Assembly (NCBI GenBank): GCA_951230915.1
Contig: OX579637.1
Coordinates: 30,194,001-30,258,000, forward strand
Source: Antitrichia curtipendula
Lineage: Eukaryota; Streptophyta; Bryopsida; Hypnales; Leucodontaceae
Direction: 5' to 3'
Length of the DNA: 64,000 bases
In this document: positions 13,924-27,300 of the stretch, piece by piece
Layout: the number at the start of each line of letters is the position of its first letter
Position numbering within the stretch: position 1 is the stretch's first letter
The notes under the pieces: generated by a model
Told to the model about the DNA's origin: nothing
The model's database searches: none
What the model saw: only the letters and a program-made list of their open reading frames with translations
Made by a program: the position numbers and the translations under genes

Positions 13924-15705
13924 ATGGCTCCCTACATCAAATGTCATGGAATTCGATTTGGGGAGGCACTTGAACATTTTTGTCGAAGTTGCAAATACCC
14001 CCAAATATTTAAATCCATGAGAATATTTCATTTGTGCGTAATTTTCATACATCTCCACGTGAATCAATAAAAATATGGAATAAACTCGGGCCTGTACTTT
14101 AATGGCTTTCTACATCAAATGTCATGGAATTTGATTTGGGGAGGCACTTGAACAAATTTGTAGAAGTTGCAAATACCCTCAAATATTTAAATCCGTGAGC
14201 ATATTTTATTTCTGCGTGATTTTCATGCATCTCCACGTGAATCAAAAAAAATATAGAATAAACTTGGGCCTGTAGTTTAATGGCTCCCTACATCAAATGT
14301 CATGGAATTCGATTTCAAAAGGCACTTGAACCAATTTGTAGGAGTTGCAAATACCCTCAAGTATTTAAATCCATGAGAATAATTCATTTGTGCGTAATCT
14401 TCATACATCTCCACATGAATAAGAAAAAATATGGAATAAACTTGGACGTGTAGTTTAATGGCTCCCTACATCAAATGTCATGGAATTTGATTTGGGAAGG
14501 CACTTGAACGAATTTGTAGAAGTTGCAAATACCCCCAAGTATTTAAATCCATTAGAATAATTCATTTCTGCGTAATTTTCATGCATCTCCACGTGAATCA
14601 AAAAAAATATGGAATAAACTTGGGCCTGTACTTTAATGGCTCGCTACATCAAATGTCATGAAATTTGATTTGGGAAGGCACTTGAACGAATTTGTAGAAG
14701 TTGCAAATACCCCCAAGTATTTAAATCCATGAGATTAATTCAATTTCTGCGTAATTTTCATACATCTCCACATGAATCAAAAAAAATATGGAATAAACTT
14801 GGGCCTGTAGTTTAATGGCTCCCTACATCAAATGTCATGGAATTCGATTTGGGGAGGCACTTGAACATTTTTGTCGAAGTTGCAAATACCCCCAAATATT
14901 TAAATCCATGAGAATATTTCATTTGTGCGTAATTTTCATACATCTCCACGTGAATCAATAAAAATATGGAATAAACTCGGGCCTGTACTTTAATGGCTTT
15001 CTACATCAAATGTCATGGAATTTGATTTGGGGAGGCACTTGAACAAATTTGTAGAAGTTGCAAATACCCTCAAATATTTAAATCCGTGAGCATATTTTAT
15101 TTCTGCGTGATTTTCATGCATCTCCACGTGAATCAAAAAAAATATAGAATAAACTTGGGCCTGTAGTTTAATGGCTCCCTACATCAAATGTCATGGAATT
15201 CGATTTCAAAAGGCACTTGAACCAATTTGTAGGAGTTGCAAATACCCTCAAGTATTTAAATCCATGGGAATAATTCATTTGTGCGTAATCTTCATACATC
15301 TCCACATGAATAAGAAAAAATATGGAATAAACTTGGACGTGTAGTTTAATGGCTCCCTACATCAAATGTCATGGAATTTGATTTGGGAAGGCACTTGAAC
15401 GAATTTGTAGAAGTTGCAAATACCCCCAAGTATTTAAATCCATTAGAATAATTCATTTCTGCGTAATTTTCATGCATCTCCACGTGAATCAAAAAAAATA
15501 TGGAATAAACTTGGGCCTGTACTTTAATGGCTCGCTACATCAAATGTCATGAAATTTGATTTGGGAAGGCACTTGAACGAATTTGTAGAAGTTGCAAATA
15601 CCCCCAAGTATTTAAATCCATGAGATTAATTCAATTTCTGCGTAATTTTCATACATCTCCACATGAATCAAAAAAAATATGGAATAAACTTGGGCCTGTA
15701 GTTTA
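13924..15705 (+). repeat. Tandem 5-mer duplication, 891 bp
   Basis: The five-monomer stretch starting at 13,924 is repeated at 14,815 almost base for base. It includes the rare variants TTGAACATTTTTGTCG, CACGTGAATCAATAAAAATATG, GGCTTTCTACATC, AAATCCGTGAGC and CGATTTCAAAAGGC. One visible difference is CCATGAGAATAATTC against CCATGGGAATAATTC. The second 24-mer unit and block B' hold this stretch only once, so this is among the youngest events in the array. Confidence 0.85.
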
Positions 15706-18582
15706 ATGGCTCCCTACATCAAATGTTATGGAATTTGAATTGGGAAGGCACTTGAACAAATTTTTCGACGTTGCAAATACCCTCAAGTATTTTAATCCAT
15801 GAGAATATTTCATTTGTGCATAATTTTCATACATCTCCACATGAATCAAAAAAATATGGAATAAAGCCGGGCCTATAGTTTAATGGCTCGCTACATCAAT
15901 TGTCATGGAATCCGATTTGGAAAGACACCTGAACAAATTTGTGGAATTTGCAAATACTTTCAAATATTTAAATCCATCAGAATAATTCATGTGTGCGTAA
16001 TTTTCATACATCTCCACATGATTAAAAAAAAATATGGAATAAACTTGGGCCTGTACTTTAATGACTCCCTACATCAAATGTCATGGAATTTGATTTGGGG
16101 ATGCACTTGAACAAAATTGAAGAAGTTGCAAATACCCCCAAGTATTTAAATCCATGAGAATAATTCATTTCTGCGTAATTTTCATCCATCTCCACGTGAA
16201 TCGAAAAAATATGGAATAAAGTCGGGTCTAGAGTTTAATAGCTCCCTACATCAAATGTCATGGAATTTGATTTGGAAAGGCACTTGAACAAATTTGTGGA
16301 AGTTGGAAATACCTTCAAATATTTAAATCCATGAGAATATTTCATTTGTGCGTAATTTTCATGCATCTCCACGTGAATCAAAAAAATTATGGAATAAACT
16401 TGGGTCTGTAGTTTAATGGCACCCTACATCAAATGTCATGGAATTTGATTTGGCAAGGCACTTGAACCAATTTGTCGAAGTTGCAAATACCTTCAAGTAT
16501 TTAAATCCATGAGAATAATTCATTTGTGCGTAATTTTCATGCATCTCCACGTGAATCAAAAAAATTATGGAATAAACTTGGGTATGTAGTTTAATGGCAC
16601 TCTACATCAAATGTCATGGAATTCGATTTGGAAAGGCACTTGAACCAATTTGTAGAAGTTGCAAATACCCTCAATATTTAAATCCATGAGAATATTTCAT
16701 TTGTGCGTAATTTTCATCCATCTCCGCGTGAATCAAAAAAAATATGGAATAAACTCGGGCCTGTACTTTAATGGCTCGCTACATCAAATGTCATGGAATT
16801 TGATTTGGTAAGGCACATGAACAAATTTGTAGAAGTTGCAAATACCCTCAAATATTTAAATCCATGAGCATAATTCATTTCTGCGTAATTTTCATCCGTC
16901 CTCATGTGAATGAAAAAAAATTTGGAATAAACTTGGGCCTGTACTTTAATGGCTCACTACATCAAATGTCATTGAATTCGATTTGGGAAGGCACTTGAAC
17001 GAATTTAAAGACGTTGCAAATACCCTCAAATATTTAATTCCATGAGCATATTTTATTTCTGCGTGATTTTCATGCATCTCCACGTGAATCAAAAAAAATA
17101 TAGAATAAACTTGGGCCTGTAGTTTAATGGCTCCCTACATCAAATGTCATGGAATTCGATTTGGAAAGGCACTTGAACCCATTTGTAGGAGTTGCAAATA
17201 CCCTCAAGTATTTAAATCCATGAGAATAATTCATTTGTGCGTAATTTTCATACATCTCCTCATGAATAAGAAAAAATATGGAATAAACTTGGACGTGTAG
17301 TTTAATGGCTCCCTACATCAAATGTCATGGAATTTGATTTGGGAAGGCACTTGAACGAATTTGTAGAAGTTGCAAATACCCCCAAGTATTTAAATCCATT
17401 AGAATAATTCATTTCTGCGTAATTTTCATGCATCTCCACGTGAATCAATAAAAATATGGAATAAACTTGGGCCTGTACTTTAATGGCTCCCTACATCAAA
17501 TGTCATGAAATTTGATTTGGGAAGGCATTTGAACGAATTTGTAGAAGTTGCAAATACCCCCAAGTATTTAAATACATGAGATTAATTCAATTTGTGCGTA
17601 ATTTTCATACATCTCCACGTGAATAAAAAAAAATATGGAATAAAGCCGAGTCTGTAGTTGAAAGGCTCCCTACATCAAATGTCATGGAATTTGATTTGGG
17701 AAGGCACTTGAACCAATTTGTAGAAGTTCCAAATACCTTCAAATATTTAAATCCATGAGCATATTTCATTTGTGCGTAATTTTCATGCATCTCCACGTGA
17801 ATCAAAAAAAATATGGAATAAACTCGGGCCTGTACATTAATGGCTCGCTACATCAAATGTCTGGGAATTTGATTTGGAAAGGCACTTGAACAAATTTGTG
17901 GAAGTTGCAAATACCCTCAAATATTTAAATCCATGAGAATAATTCATTTCTGCGTAATTTTCATCCATCTCCACGTGAATCAAAAAAAATATGGAATAAA
18001 CTTGGGCCTGTAGTTTAATAACTCCCTACATCAAATGTCATGGAATTCGATTTGGAAAGACACTTGAACAAACTTGTGGAAGTTGCAAATACCCTCAAGT
18101 ATTTAAATCCATGAAAATAATTCATTTCTGTGTAATTTTCATGCATCTCCACGTGAATCAAAAAAAATATGGAATAAACTTGGGCCTGTAGTTTAATGGC
18201 TCCCTACATCAAATGTCATGGAATTCGATTTGGGGAGGCACTTGAACATTTTTGTCGAAGTTGCAAATACCCCCAAATATTTAAATCCATGAGAATATTT
18301 CATTTGTGCGTAATTTTCATACATCTCCACGTGAATCAATAAAAATATGGAATAAACTCGGGCCTGTACTTTAATGGCTTTCTACATCAAATGTCATGGA
18401 ATTTGATTTGGGGAGGCACTTGAACAAATTTGTAGAAGTTGCAAATACCCTCAAATATTTAAATCCGTGAGCATATTTTATTTCTGCGTGATTTTCATGC
18501 ATCTCCACGTGAATCAAAAAAAATATAGAATAAACTTGGGCCTGTAGTTTAATGGCTCCCTACATCAAATGTCATGGAATTC

Positions 18583-20718
18583 GATTTCGAAAGGCACTTG
18601 AACCAATTTGTAGGAGTTGCAAATACCCTCAAGTATTTAAATCCATGAGAATAATTCATTTGTGCGTAATCTTCATACATCTCCACATGAATAAGAAAAA
18701 ATATGGAATAAACTTGGACGTGTAGTTTAATGGCTCCCTACATCAAATGTCATGGAATTTGATTTGGGAAGGCGCTTGAACGAATTTGTAGAAGTTGCAA
18801 ATACCCCCAAGTATTTAAATCCATTAGAATAATTCATTTCTGCGTAATTTTCATGCATCTCCACGTGAATCAAAAAAAATATGGAATAAACTTGGGCCTG
18901 TACTTTAATGGCTCGCTACATCAAATGTCATGAAATTTGATTTGGGAAGGCACTTGAACGAATTTGTAGAAGTTGCAAATACCCCCAAGTATTTAAATCC
19001 ATGAGATTAATTCAATTTCTGCGTAATTTTCATACATCTCCACATGAATCAAAAAAAATATGGAATAAACTTGGGCCTGTAGTTTAATGGCTCCCTACAT
19101 CAAATGTTATGGAATTTGAATTGGGAAGGCACTTGAACAAATTTTTCGACGTTGCAAATACCCTCAAGTATTTTAATCCATGAGAATATTTCATTTGTGC
19201 ATAATTTTCATACATCTCCACATGAATCAAAAAAATATGGAATAAAGCCGGGCCTATAGTTTAATGGATCGCTACATCAATTGTCATGGAATCCGATTTG
19301 GAAAGACACCTGAACAAATTTGTGGAATTTGCAAATACTTTCAAATATTTAAATCCATCAGAATAATTCATGTGTGCGTAATTTTCATACATCTCCACAT
19401 GATTAAAAAAAAATATGGAATAAACTTGGGCCTGTACTTTAATAGCTCCCTACATCAAATGTCATGGAATTTGATTTGGGAAGGCACATGAACAAATTTG
19501 TAGAAGTTGCAAATACCCTCAAATATTTAAATCCATGAGCATAATTCATTTCTGCGTAATTTTCATCCGTCCTCACGTGAATCAAAAAAAATTTAAAATA
19601 AACTTGGGCCTGTACTTTAATGGCTCGCTACATCAAATGTCATGGAATTCGATTTCGAAAGGCACTTGAACCAATTTGTAGGAGTTGCAAATACCCTCAA
19701 GTATTTAAATCCATGAGAATAATTCATTTGTGCGTAATCTTCATACATCTCCACATGAATAAGAAAAAATATGGAATAAACTTGGACGTGTAGTTTAATG
19801 GCTCCCTACATCAAATGTCATGGAATTTGATTTGGGAAGGCGCTTGAACGAATTTGTAGAAGTTGCAAATACCCCCAAGTATTTAAATCCATTAGAATAA
19901 TTCATTTCTGCGTAATTTTCATGCATCTCCACGTGAATCAAAAAAAATATGGAATAAACTTGGGCCTGTACTTTAATGGCTCGCTACATCAAATGTCATG
20001 AAATTTGATTTGGGAAGGCACTTGAACGAATTTGTAGAAGTTGCAAATACCCCCAAGTATTTAAATCCATGAGATTAATTCAATTTCTGCGTAATTTTCA
20101 TACATCTCCACATGAATCAAAAAAAATATGGAATAAACTTGGGCCTGTAGTTTAATGGCTCCCTACATCAAATGTTATGGAATTTGAATTGGGAAGGCAC
20201 TTGAACAAATTTTTCGACGTTGCAAATACCCTCAAGTATTTTAATCCATGAGAATATTTCATTTGTGCATAATTTTCATACATCTCCACATGAATCAAAA
20301 AAATATGGAATAAAGCCGGGCCTATAGTTTAATGGATCGCTACATCAATTGTCATGGAATCCGATTTGGAAAGACACCTGAACAAATTTGTGGAATTTGC
20401 AAATACTTTCAAATATTTAAATCCATCAGAATAATTCATGTGTGCGTAATTTTCATACATCTCCACATGATTAAAAAAAAATATGGAATAAACTTGGGCC
20501 TGTACTTTAATGACTCCCTACATCAAATGTCATGGAATTTGATTTGGGGATGCACTTGAACAAAATTGTGGAACTGGCAAATACCCTCAAATATTTTAAT
20601 CCATGAGAATATTTCATTTGTGCGTAATTTTCATCCATCTCCACGTGAATAAAAAGAAATATGGAATAAAGTTGGGTCTGGAGTTTATTGGCTCCCTACA
20701 TCAAATGTCATGGAATTC
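18583..20718 (+). repeat. Tandem 6-mer duplication, 1,068 bp
   Basis: CGATTTCGAAAGGC recurs at 18,582 and 19,650. The unusual monomer with GGATCGCTACATCAATTG and GGAATCCGATTTGG recurs at 19,264 and 20,332. Both gaps are 1,068 bp (6 x 178). The first 24-mer unit and B' have a single copy of this monomer (15,883 and 48,631), there with GGCTCG instead of GGATCG. Confidence 0.85.
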
Positions 20719-22119
20719 AATTTGGAAAGGCACTTGAACAATTTTGTGGATTTGCAAATACATCCAAATATTTAAATCCATGAAAATATTTCATTTCTGT
20801 GTAATTTTCATGCATCTCCACGTGAATCAAAAAAAATATGGAATAAACTTGGGCCTGTCCTTTAATGACTCCCTACATCAAATGTCATGGAATTTGATTT
20901 GGGGAGGCACTTGAACAAAATTGAAGAAGTTGCAAATACCCCCAAGTATTTAAATCCATGAGAATATTTCATTTGTGCGTAATTTTCATCCATCTCCACG
21001 TGAATGAAAGAAATGTGGAATAAAACTGGGTTTGTAGTTTAATGGCTCCCTACATCAAATGTCAGGGAATTTGATTTGGAAAGGCACTTGAACAAATTTG
21101 TGGAAGTTGCAAATACCTTCAAATATTTAAATCCATGAGAATATTTCATTTGTGCGTAATTTTCATGCATCTCCACGTGAATCAAAAAAATTATGGAATA
21201 AACTTGGGTCTGTAGTTTAATGGCACCCTACATCAAATGTCATGGAATTTGATTTGGCAAGGCACTTGAACCAATTTGTCGAAGTTGCAAATACCTTCAA
21301 GTATTTAAATCCATGAGAATAATTCATTTGTGCGTAATTTTCATGCATCTCCACGTGAATCAAAAAAATTATGGAATAAACTTGGGTATGTAGTTTAATG
21401 GCACTCTACATCAAATGTCATGGAATTCGATTTGGAAAGGCACTTGAACCAATTTGTAGAAGTTGCAAATACCCTCAAATATTTAAATCCATGAGAATAT
21501 TTCATTTGTGCGTAATTTTCATCCATCTCCGCGTGAATCAAAAAAAAAATGGAATAAAGTCCGGTCTGGAGTTTATTGGCTCCCTACATCAAATGTCATG
21601 GAATTCGATTTGGAAAGGCACTTGAACAAATTTGTGGAAGTTGCAAATACCTTCAAATATTTAAATCCATGAGAATATTTCATTTCTGTGTAATTTTCAT
21701 CCATCTCCACGTGAATCGAAAAAATATGGAATAAAGTCGGGTCTGGAGTTTAATAGCTCCCTACATCAAATGTCATGGAATTTGATTTGGCAAGGCACTT
21801 GAACAAATTTGTGGAAGTTGCAAATACCCTCAAATATTTAAATCCATGAGAATATTTCATTTCTGCGTAATTTTCATCCATCTTCACGTGAATCAAAAAA
21901 AATATGGAATAAACTTGGGCCTGTACTTTAATGACTCCCTACATCAAATGTCATGGAATTTGATTTGGGGAGGCACTTGAACAAAATTGTGGAAGCTGCA
22001 AATACCCTCAAATATTTAAATCCATGAGAATATTTCATTTCTGCGTAATTTTCATCCGTCCTCACGTGAATCAAAAAAAATTTGGAATAAACTTGGGCCT
22101 GTACTTTAATGGCTCGCTA

Positions 22120-23300
22120 CATCAAATGTCATTGAATTCGATTTGGGAAGGCACTTGAACGAATTTAAAGACGTTGCAAATACCCTCAAGTATTTAAATC
22201 CATAAGAATAATTCATGAGTGCGTAATTTTCATACATCTCCACGTGAATCAAAAAAAATATGGAACAAAACCGGGTCTGTAGTTTAATGGCTCCCTACAT
22301 CAAATGTCATGGAATTTGATTTGGGAAGGCACATGAACAAATTTGTGGAAGTTGCAAATACCCTCAAGTATTTAAATCCATGAAAATATTTCATTTCTGC
22401 GTAATCTTCATGCATCTCCACGTGAATCAAAAAAAATATGGAATAAACTTGGGCCTGTAGTTTAATAGCTCCCTACATCAAATGTCATGGAATTTGATTT
22501 GGGAAGGCACATGAACAAATTTGTAGAAGTTGCAAATACCCTCAAATATTTAATTCCATGAGCATATTTCATTTCTGCGTGATTTTCATGCACCTCCACG
22601 TGAATCAAAAAAAATATAGAATAAACTTGGGCCTGTAGTTTAATGGCTCCCTACATCAAATGTCATGGAATTCGATTTGGAAAGGCACTTGAACCAATTT
22701 GTAGGAGTTGCAAATACCCTCAAGTATTTAAATCCATGAGAATAATTCATTTGTGCGTAATTTTCATACATCTCCACATGAATAAGAAAAAATATGGAAT
22801 AAACTTGGACGTGTAGTTTAATGGCTCCCTACATCAAATGTCATTGAATTCGATTTGGGAAGGCACTTGAACGAATTTAAAGACGTTGCAAATACCCTCA
22901 AGTATTTAAATCCATAAGAATAATTCATGAGTGCGTAATTTTCATACATCTCCACGTGAATCAAAAAAAATATGGAACAAAACCGGGTCTGTAGTTTAAT
23001 GGCTCCCTACATCAAATGTCATGGAATTTGATTTGGGAAGGCATTTGAACAAATTTGTAGAAGTTGCAAATACCCTCAAGTATTTAAATCCATGAAAATA
23101 ATTCATTTGTGCGTAATTTTCATACACCTCCACGTGAATCAAAAAAAATATGGAATAAACTTGGGCCTGTAGTTTAATGGCTCCCTACATCAAATGTCAT
23201 GGAATTTGATTTGGGAAGGCACATGAACAAATTTGTGGAAGTTGCAAATACCCTCAAGTATTTAAATCAATGAAAATATTTCATTTCTGCGTAATATTCA
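22120..23300 (+). repeat. 4-mer duplication at the end of block B
   Basis: GTCATTGAATTCG ... TTTAAAGACGTTGC ... TTCATGAGTGCG recurs 712 bp apart (22,212 and 22,924). A related monomer with GGCACATGAACAAATTTGTGG recurs near 22,325 and 23,216. The same paired arrangement exists at 52,905-54,090 in B', so this duplication predates the B/B' duplication. Confidence 0.8.
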
Positions 23301-24339
23301 TGCATCTCCACGTGAATCAAAAAAAATATGGAATAAACTTGGGCCTGTAGTTTAATAGCTCCTTACATCAAATGTCATGGAATTCGATTTGGAAAGGCAC
23401 TTGAACCAATTTGTAGGAGTTGCAAATACCCTCAAGTATTTAAATCCATGAGAATAATTCATTTGTGCGTAATTTTCATACATCTCCACATGAATAAGAA
23501 AAAATATGGAATAAACTTGGACGTGTACTTTAATGGCTCCCTACATCAAATGTCATGGAATTTGATTTGGGAATGCATTTGAACAAATTTGTAGAAGTTG
23601 CAAATTCCCCCAAGTATTTAAATCCATTAGAATAATTCATTTCTGCGTAATTTTCATGCATCTCCACGTGAATCAAAAAAAATATGGAGTAAACTTGGGC
23701 CTGTACTTTAATGGCTCCCTACATCAAATGTCATGAAATTTGATTTGGGAAAGCATTTGATTGAATTTGTAGAAGTTGCAAATACCCCCAAGTATTTAAA
23801 TACATGAGATTAATTCAATTTGTGCGTAATTTTCATACATCTCCACGTGAATAAAAAAAAATATGGAATAAAGCCGAGTCTGTAGTTTAATGGCTCCCTA
23901 CATCAAATGTCATGGAATTCGATTTGGAAAGGCACTTGAACAAATTTGTGGAAGTTGCAAATACCCTCAAATATTTTAATCCATGAGATTATTTCATTTG
24001 TGCGTAATATTCATACATCTCCACGCGAATCAAAAAAATATAGAATAAAGGCGGGTCTGTACTTTAATGGCTCTCTACATCAAATGTCATGGAATTCGAT
24101 TTAGAAAGACACTTGAACAAATTTGTGGAAGCTGCAAATACCTTCAAATATTTAAATCCATGAGAATATTTCATTTGTGCGTCATTTTCATACATCTCCA
24201 CGTGAATCAAAAAAAATATGGAATAAACATGGACCTGTACTTTAATGGCTCCCTACATCAAATGTCATGGAATTTGATTTGGGAAGGCACTTGAACCAAT
24301 TTGTAGAAGTTGCAAATACCCTCAAGTATTTTATTCCAT

Positions 24340-27300
24340 GAGATTATTTCATTTCTGCGTAATTTTCATACATCTCCACGAGAATCAAAAAAATATGGAA
24401 TAAAGCCGGGTCTGTACTTTAATGGCTCTCTACATCAAATGTCATGGAATTCGATTTGGAAAGACACTTGAACAAACTTGTGGAAGCCGCAAATACCTTC
24501 AATTATTTAAATCCATGAGAATATTTCATTTCTGCGTCATTTTCATACACCTCCACGTGAATCAAAAAAATATGGAATAAAACGGGTCTGTAGTTTAATG
24601 GCTCTCTACATCAAATGTCATGGAATTCGATTTGGGAAGACACTTGAACAAATTTGTGGAAGCTGCAAATACCTTCAAATATTTAAATCCATGAGAATAT
24701 TTCATTTCTGCGTAATTTTCATCCATCTCTACGTGAATCAAGAAAAATACGGAACAAACTTGGGCCTGTACTTTAATGGCTCCCTACATCAAATGTCATG
24801 AAATTTGATTTGGGAAGGCAATTGAACAAATTTGTAGAAGTTGCAAATACCCTCAGGATATTTAAGTCCATCAAAATATTTCATTTCTGTGTAATTATCA
24901 TGCATCTCCACGTGAATCAAAAAAAAATATAGAATAAACTTGGGCCTGTAGTTTAATGGCTCCCTACATCAAATGTCATGGAATTCGATTTGGAAAGGCA
25001 CTTGAACGAATTTGTAGAAGTTGCAAATACCCCCAAGTATTTAAATCCATGAGAATAATTCATTTGTGCGTAATTTTCATACATCTCCACACGAATCAAA
25101 AAAAATATGGAATAAACTTGGGCCTGTACTTTAATGGCTCCCTACATCAAATGTCAAGAAATTTGATTTCGAAAGGCAGTTGAACAAATTTGTAGAAGTT
25201 GCAAATACCCTCAAGTATTTAAATCCATGAGAATATTTCATTTCTGTGTAATAATCATGCATCTCCACGTGAATCAAAAAAAATATGGAATAAACTTAGG
25301 CCTGTACTTTAATGGCTCCCTACATCAAATGTCATGGAATTCGATTTGGAAAGACACTTGAACAAATTTGTGGAAGTTGCAAATACCTTCAAATATTTAA
25401 ATCCATGAGAATATTTCATTTGTGCGTAATTTTCATCCATCTCTACGTGAATAAAAAAAAATACGGAATAAACTTGGGCCTGTACTTTAATGGCTCCCTA
25501 CATCAAATGTCATGAAATTTGATTTGGGAAGGCAATTGAACAAATTTGTAGAAGTTGCAAATACCCTCAGGATATTTAAGTCCATCAAAATATTTCATTT
25601 CTGTGTAATTATCATGCATCTCCACGTGAATCAAAAAAAAATATAGAATAAACTTGGGCCTGTAGTTTAATGGCTCCCTACATCAAATGTCATGGAATTC
25701 GATTTGGAAAGGCACTTGAACAAATTTGTAGAAGTTGCAAATACCCCCAAGTATTTAAATCCATGAGAATAATTCATTTGTGCGTAATTTTCATACATCT
25801 CCACACGAATCAAAAAAAATATGGAATAAACTTGGGCCTGTACTTTAATGGCTCCCTACATCAAATGTCAAGAAATTTGATTTCGAAAGGCAGTTGAACA
25901 AATTTGTAGAAGTTGCAAATACCCTCAAGTATTTAAATCCATGAGAATATTTCATTTCTGTGTAATAATCATGCATCTCCACGTGAATCAAAAAAAATAT
26001 GGAATAAACTTAGGCCTGTACTTTAATGGCTCCCTACATCAAATGTCATGGAATTCGATTTGGAAAGACACTTGAACAAATTTGTGGAAGTTGCAAATAC
26101 CTTCAAATATTTAAATCCATGAGAATATTTCATTTGTGCGTAATTTTCATCCATCTCTACGTGAATAAAAAAAAATACGGAATAAACTTGGGCCTGTACT
26201 TTAATGGCTCCCTACATCAAATGTCATGAAATTTGATTTGGGAAGGCAATTGAACAAATTTGTAGAAGTTGCAAATACCTTCAAATATTTAAATCCATGA
26301 GAATATTTCATTTCTGTGTAATTTTCATGCATCTCCACGTAAATCAAAAAAAATATGGAATAAACTTAGGCCTGTACTTTAATGGCTCCCTACATCAAAT
26401 GTCATGGAATTCGATTTGGAAAGACACTTGAACAAATTTGTGGAAGTTGCGAATACCTTCAAATATTTAAATCCATGAGAATATTTCATTTCTGCGTAAT
26501 TTTCATCCATCTCTACGCGAATCAAAAAAAATACGGAATAAACTTGGGCCTGTACTTTAATGGCTCCCTACATCAAATGTCATGAAATTTGATTTGGGAA
26601 GGCAATTGAACAAATTTGTAGAAGTTGCAAATACCTTCAAATATTTAAATCCATGAGAATATTTCATTTCTGCGTAATTTTCATCCATCTCTACGTGAAT
26701 CAAAAAGAATACGGAACAAACTTGGGCCTGTACTTTAATGGCTCCCTACATCAAATGTCATGAAATTTGATTTGGGAGGAACATGAACAAATTTGTAGAA
26801 GTTGCAAATAACTCTAAGTATTTAAATCCATGAGAATAATTCATTTCTGCGTAATTTTCATACATCTCCACATGAATAAATAAAAATATGGAATAAACTT
26901 GGACGTGTACATTAATGGCTCCCTACATCAAATGTCAGGGAATTTGATTTGGGAAGGCACTTGAACGAATTTGTAGAAGTTGCAAATACCCCCAAGTACT
27001 TAAATCCATTAGAATAATTCATTTCTGCGTAATTTTCATGCATCTCCACGTGAATCAAAAAAAATATGGAACAAACTTGGGCCTGTACTTTAATGGCTCC
27101 CTACATCAAATGTCATGGAATTTGATTTGGGAAGGCACTTGAACGAATTTGTAGAAGTTGCAAATACCCCCCAGTATTTAAATCCATGAGATTAATTCAA
27201 TTTGTGCGTAATTTTCATACATCTCCACGTGAATCAAGAAAAATATGGAATAAAACAGGGTGTGTAGTTTAATGGCTCCCTACATCAAATGTCATGGAAT

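Larger units (their letters stand above)
12480..21200 (+). repeat. Tandem duplication of a 24-monomer (4,272-bp) unit
   Basis: Several markers recur exactly 4,272 bp apart (24 x 178). CATCCGTCCTCATGTG is at 12,621 and 16,893. The AAAGCCGAGTCTG monomer is near 13,371 and 17,643. CGATTTGGGGAGGCACTTGAAC is near 13,953 and 18,225. The first unit later gained a 5-mer duplication and the second a 6-mer duplication, so downstream markers are 4,449 bp apart (15,883 and 20,332). Confidence 0.85.
8261..23890 (+). repeat. Satellite block B
   Basis: This block corresponds to 41,546-54,665. Shared private variants include GAATGTGATTTGGGGAGG (8262 and 41,545), TTTTAATTAAGTAGGC (about 10,930 and 44,389), CATCCGTCCTCATGTG (12,621 and about 46,082), and TTCATGAGTGCG in pairs (22,212/22,924 and 52,999/53,711). 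The offset falls from about 33.3 kb at the left to 30.8 kb at the right. B therefore holds roughly 14 more monomers than B', mainly because its internal 24-mer is duplicated. Confidence 0.75.
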
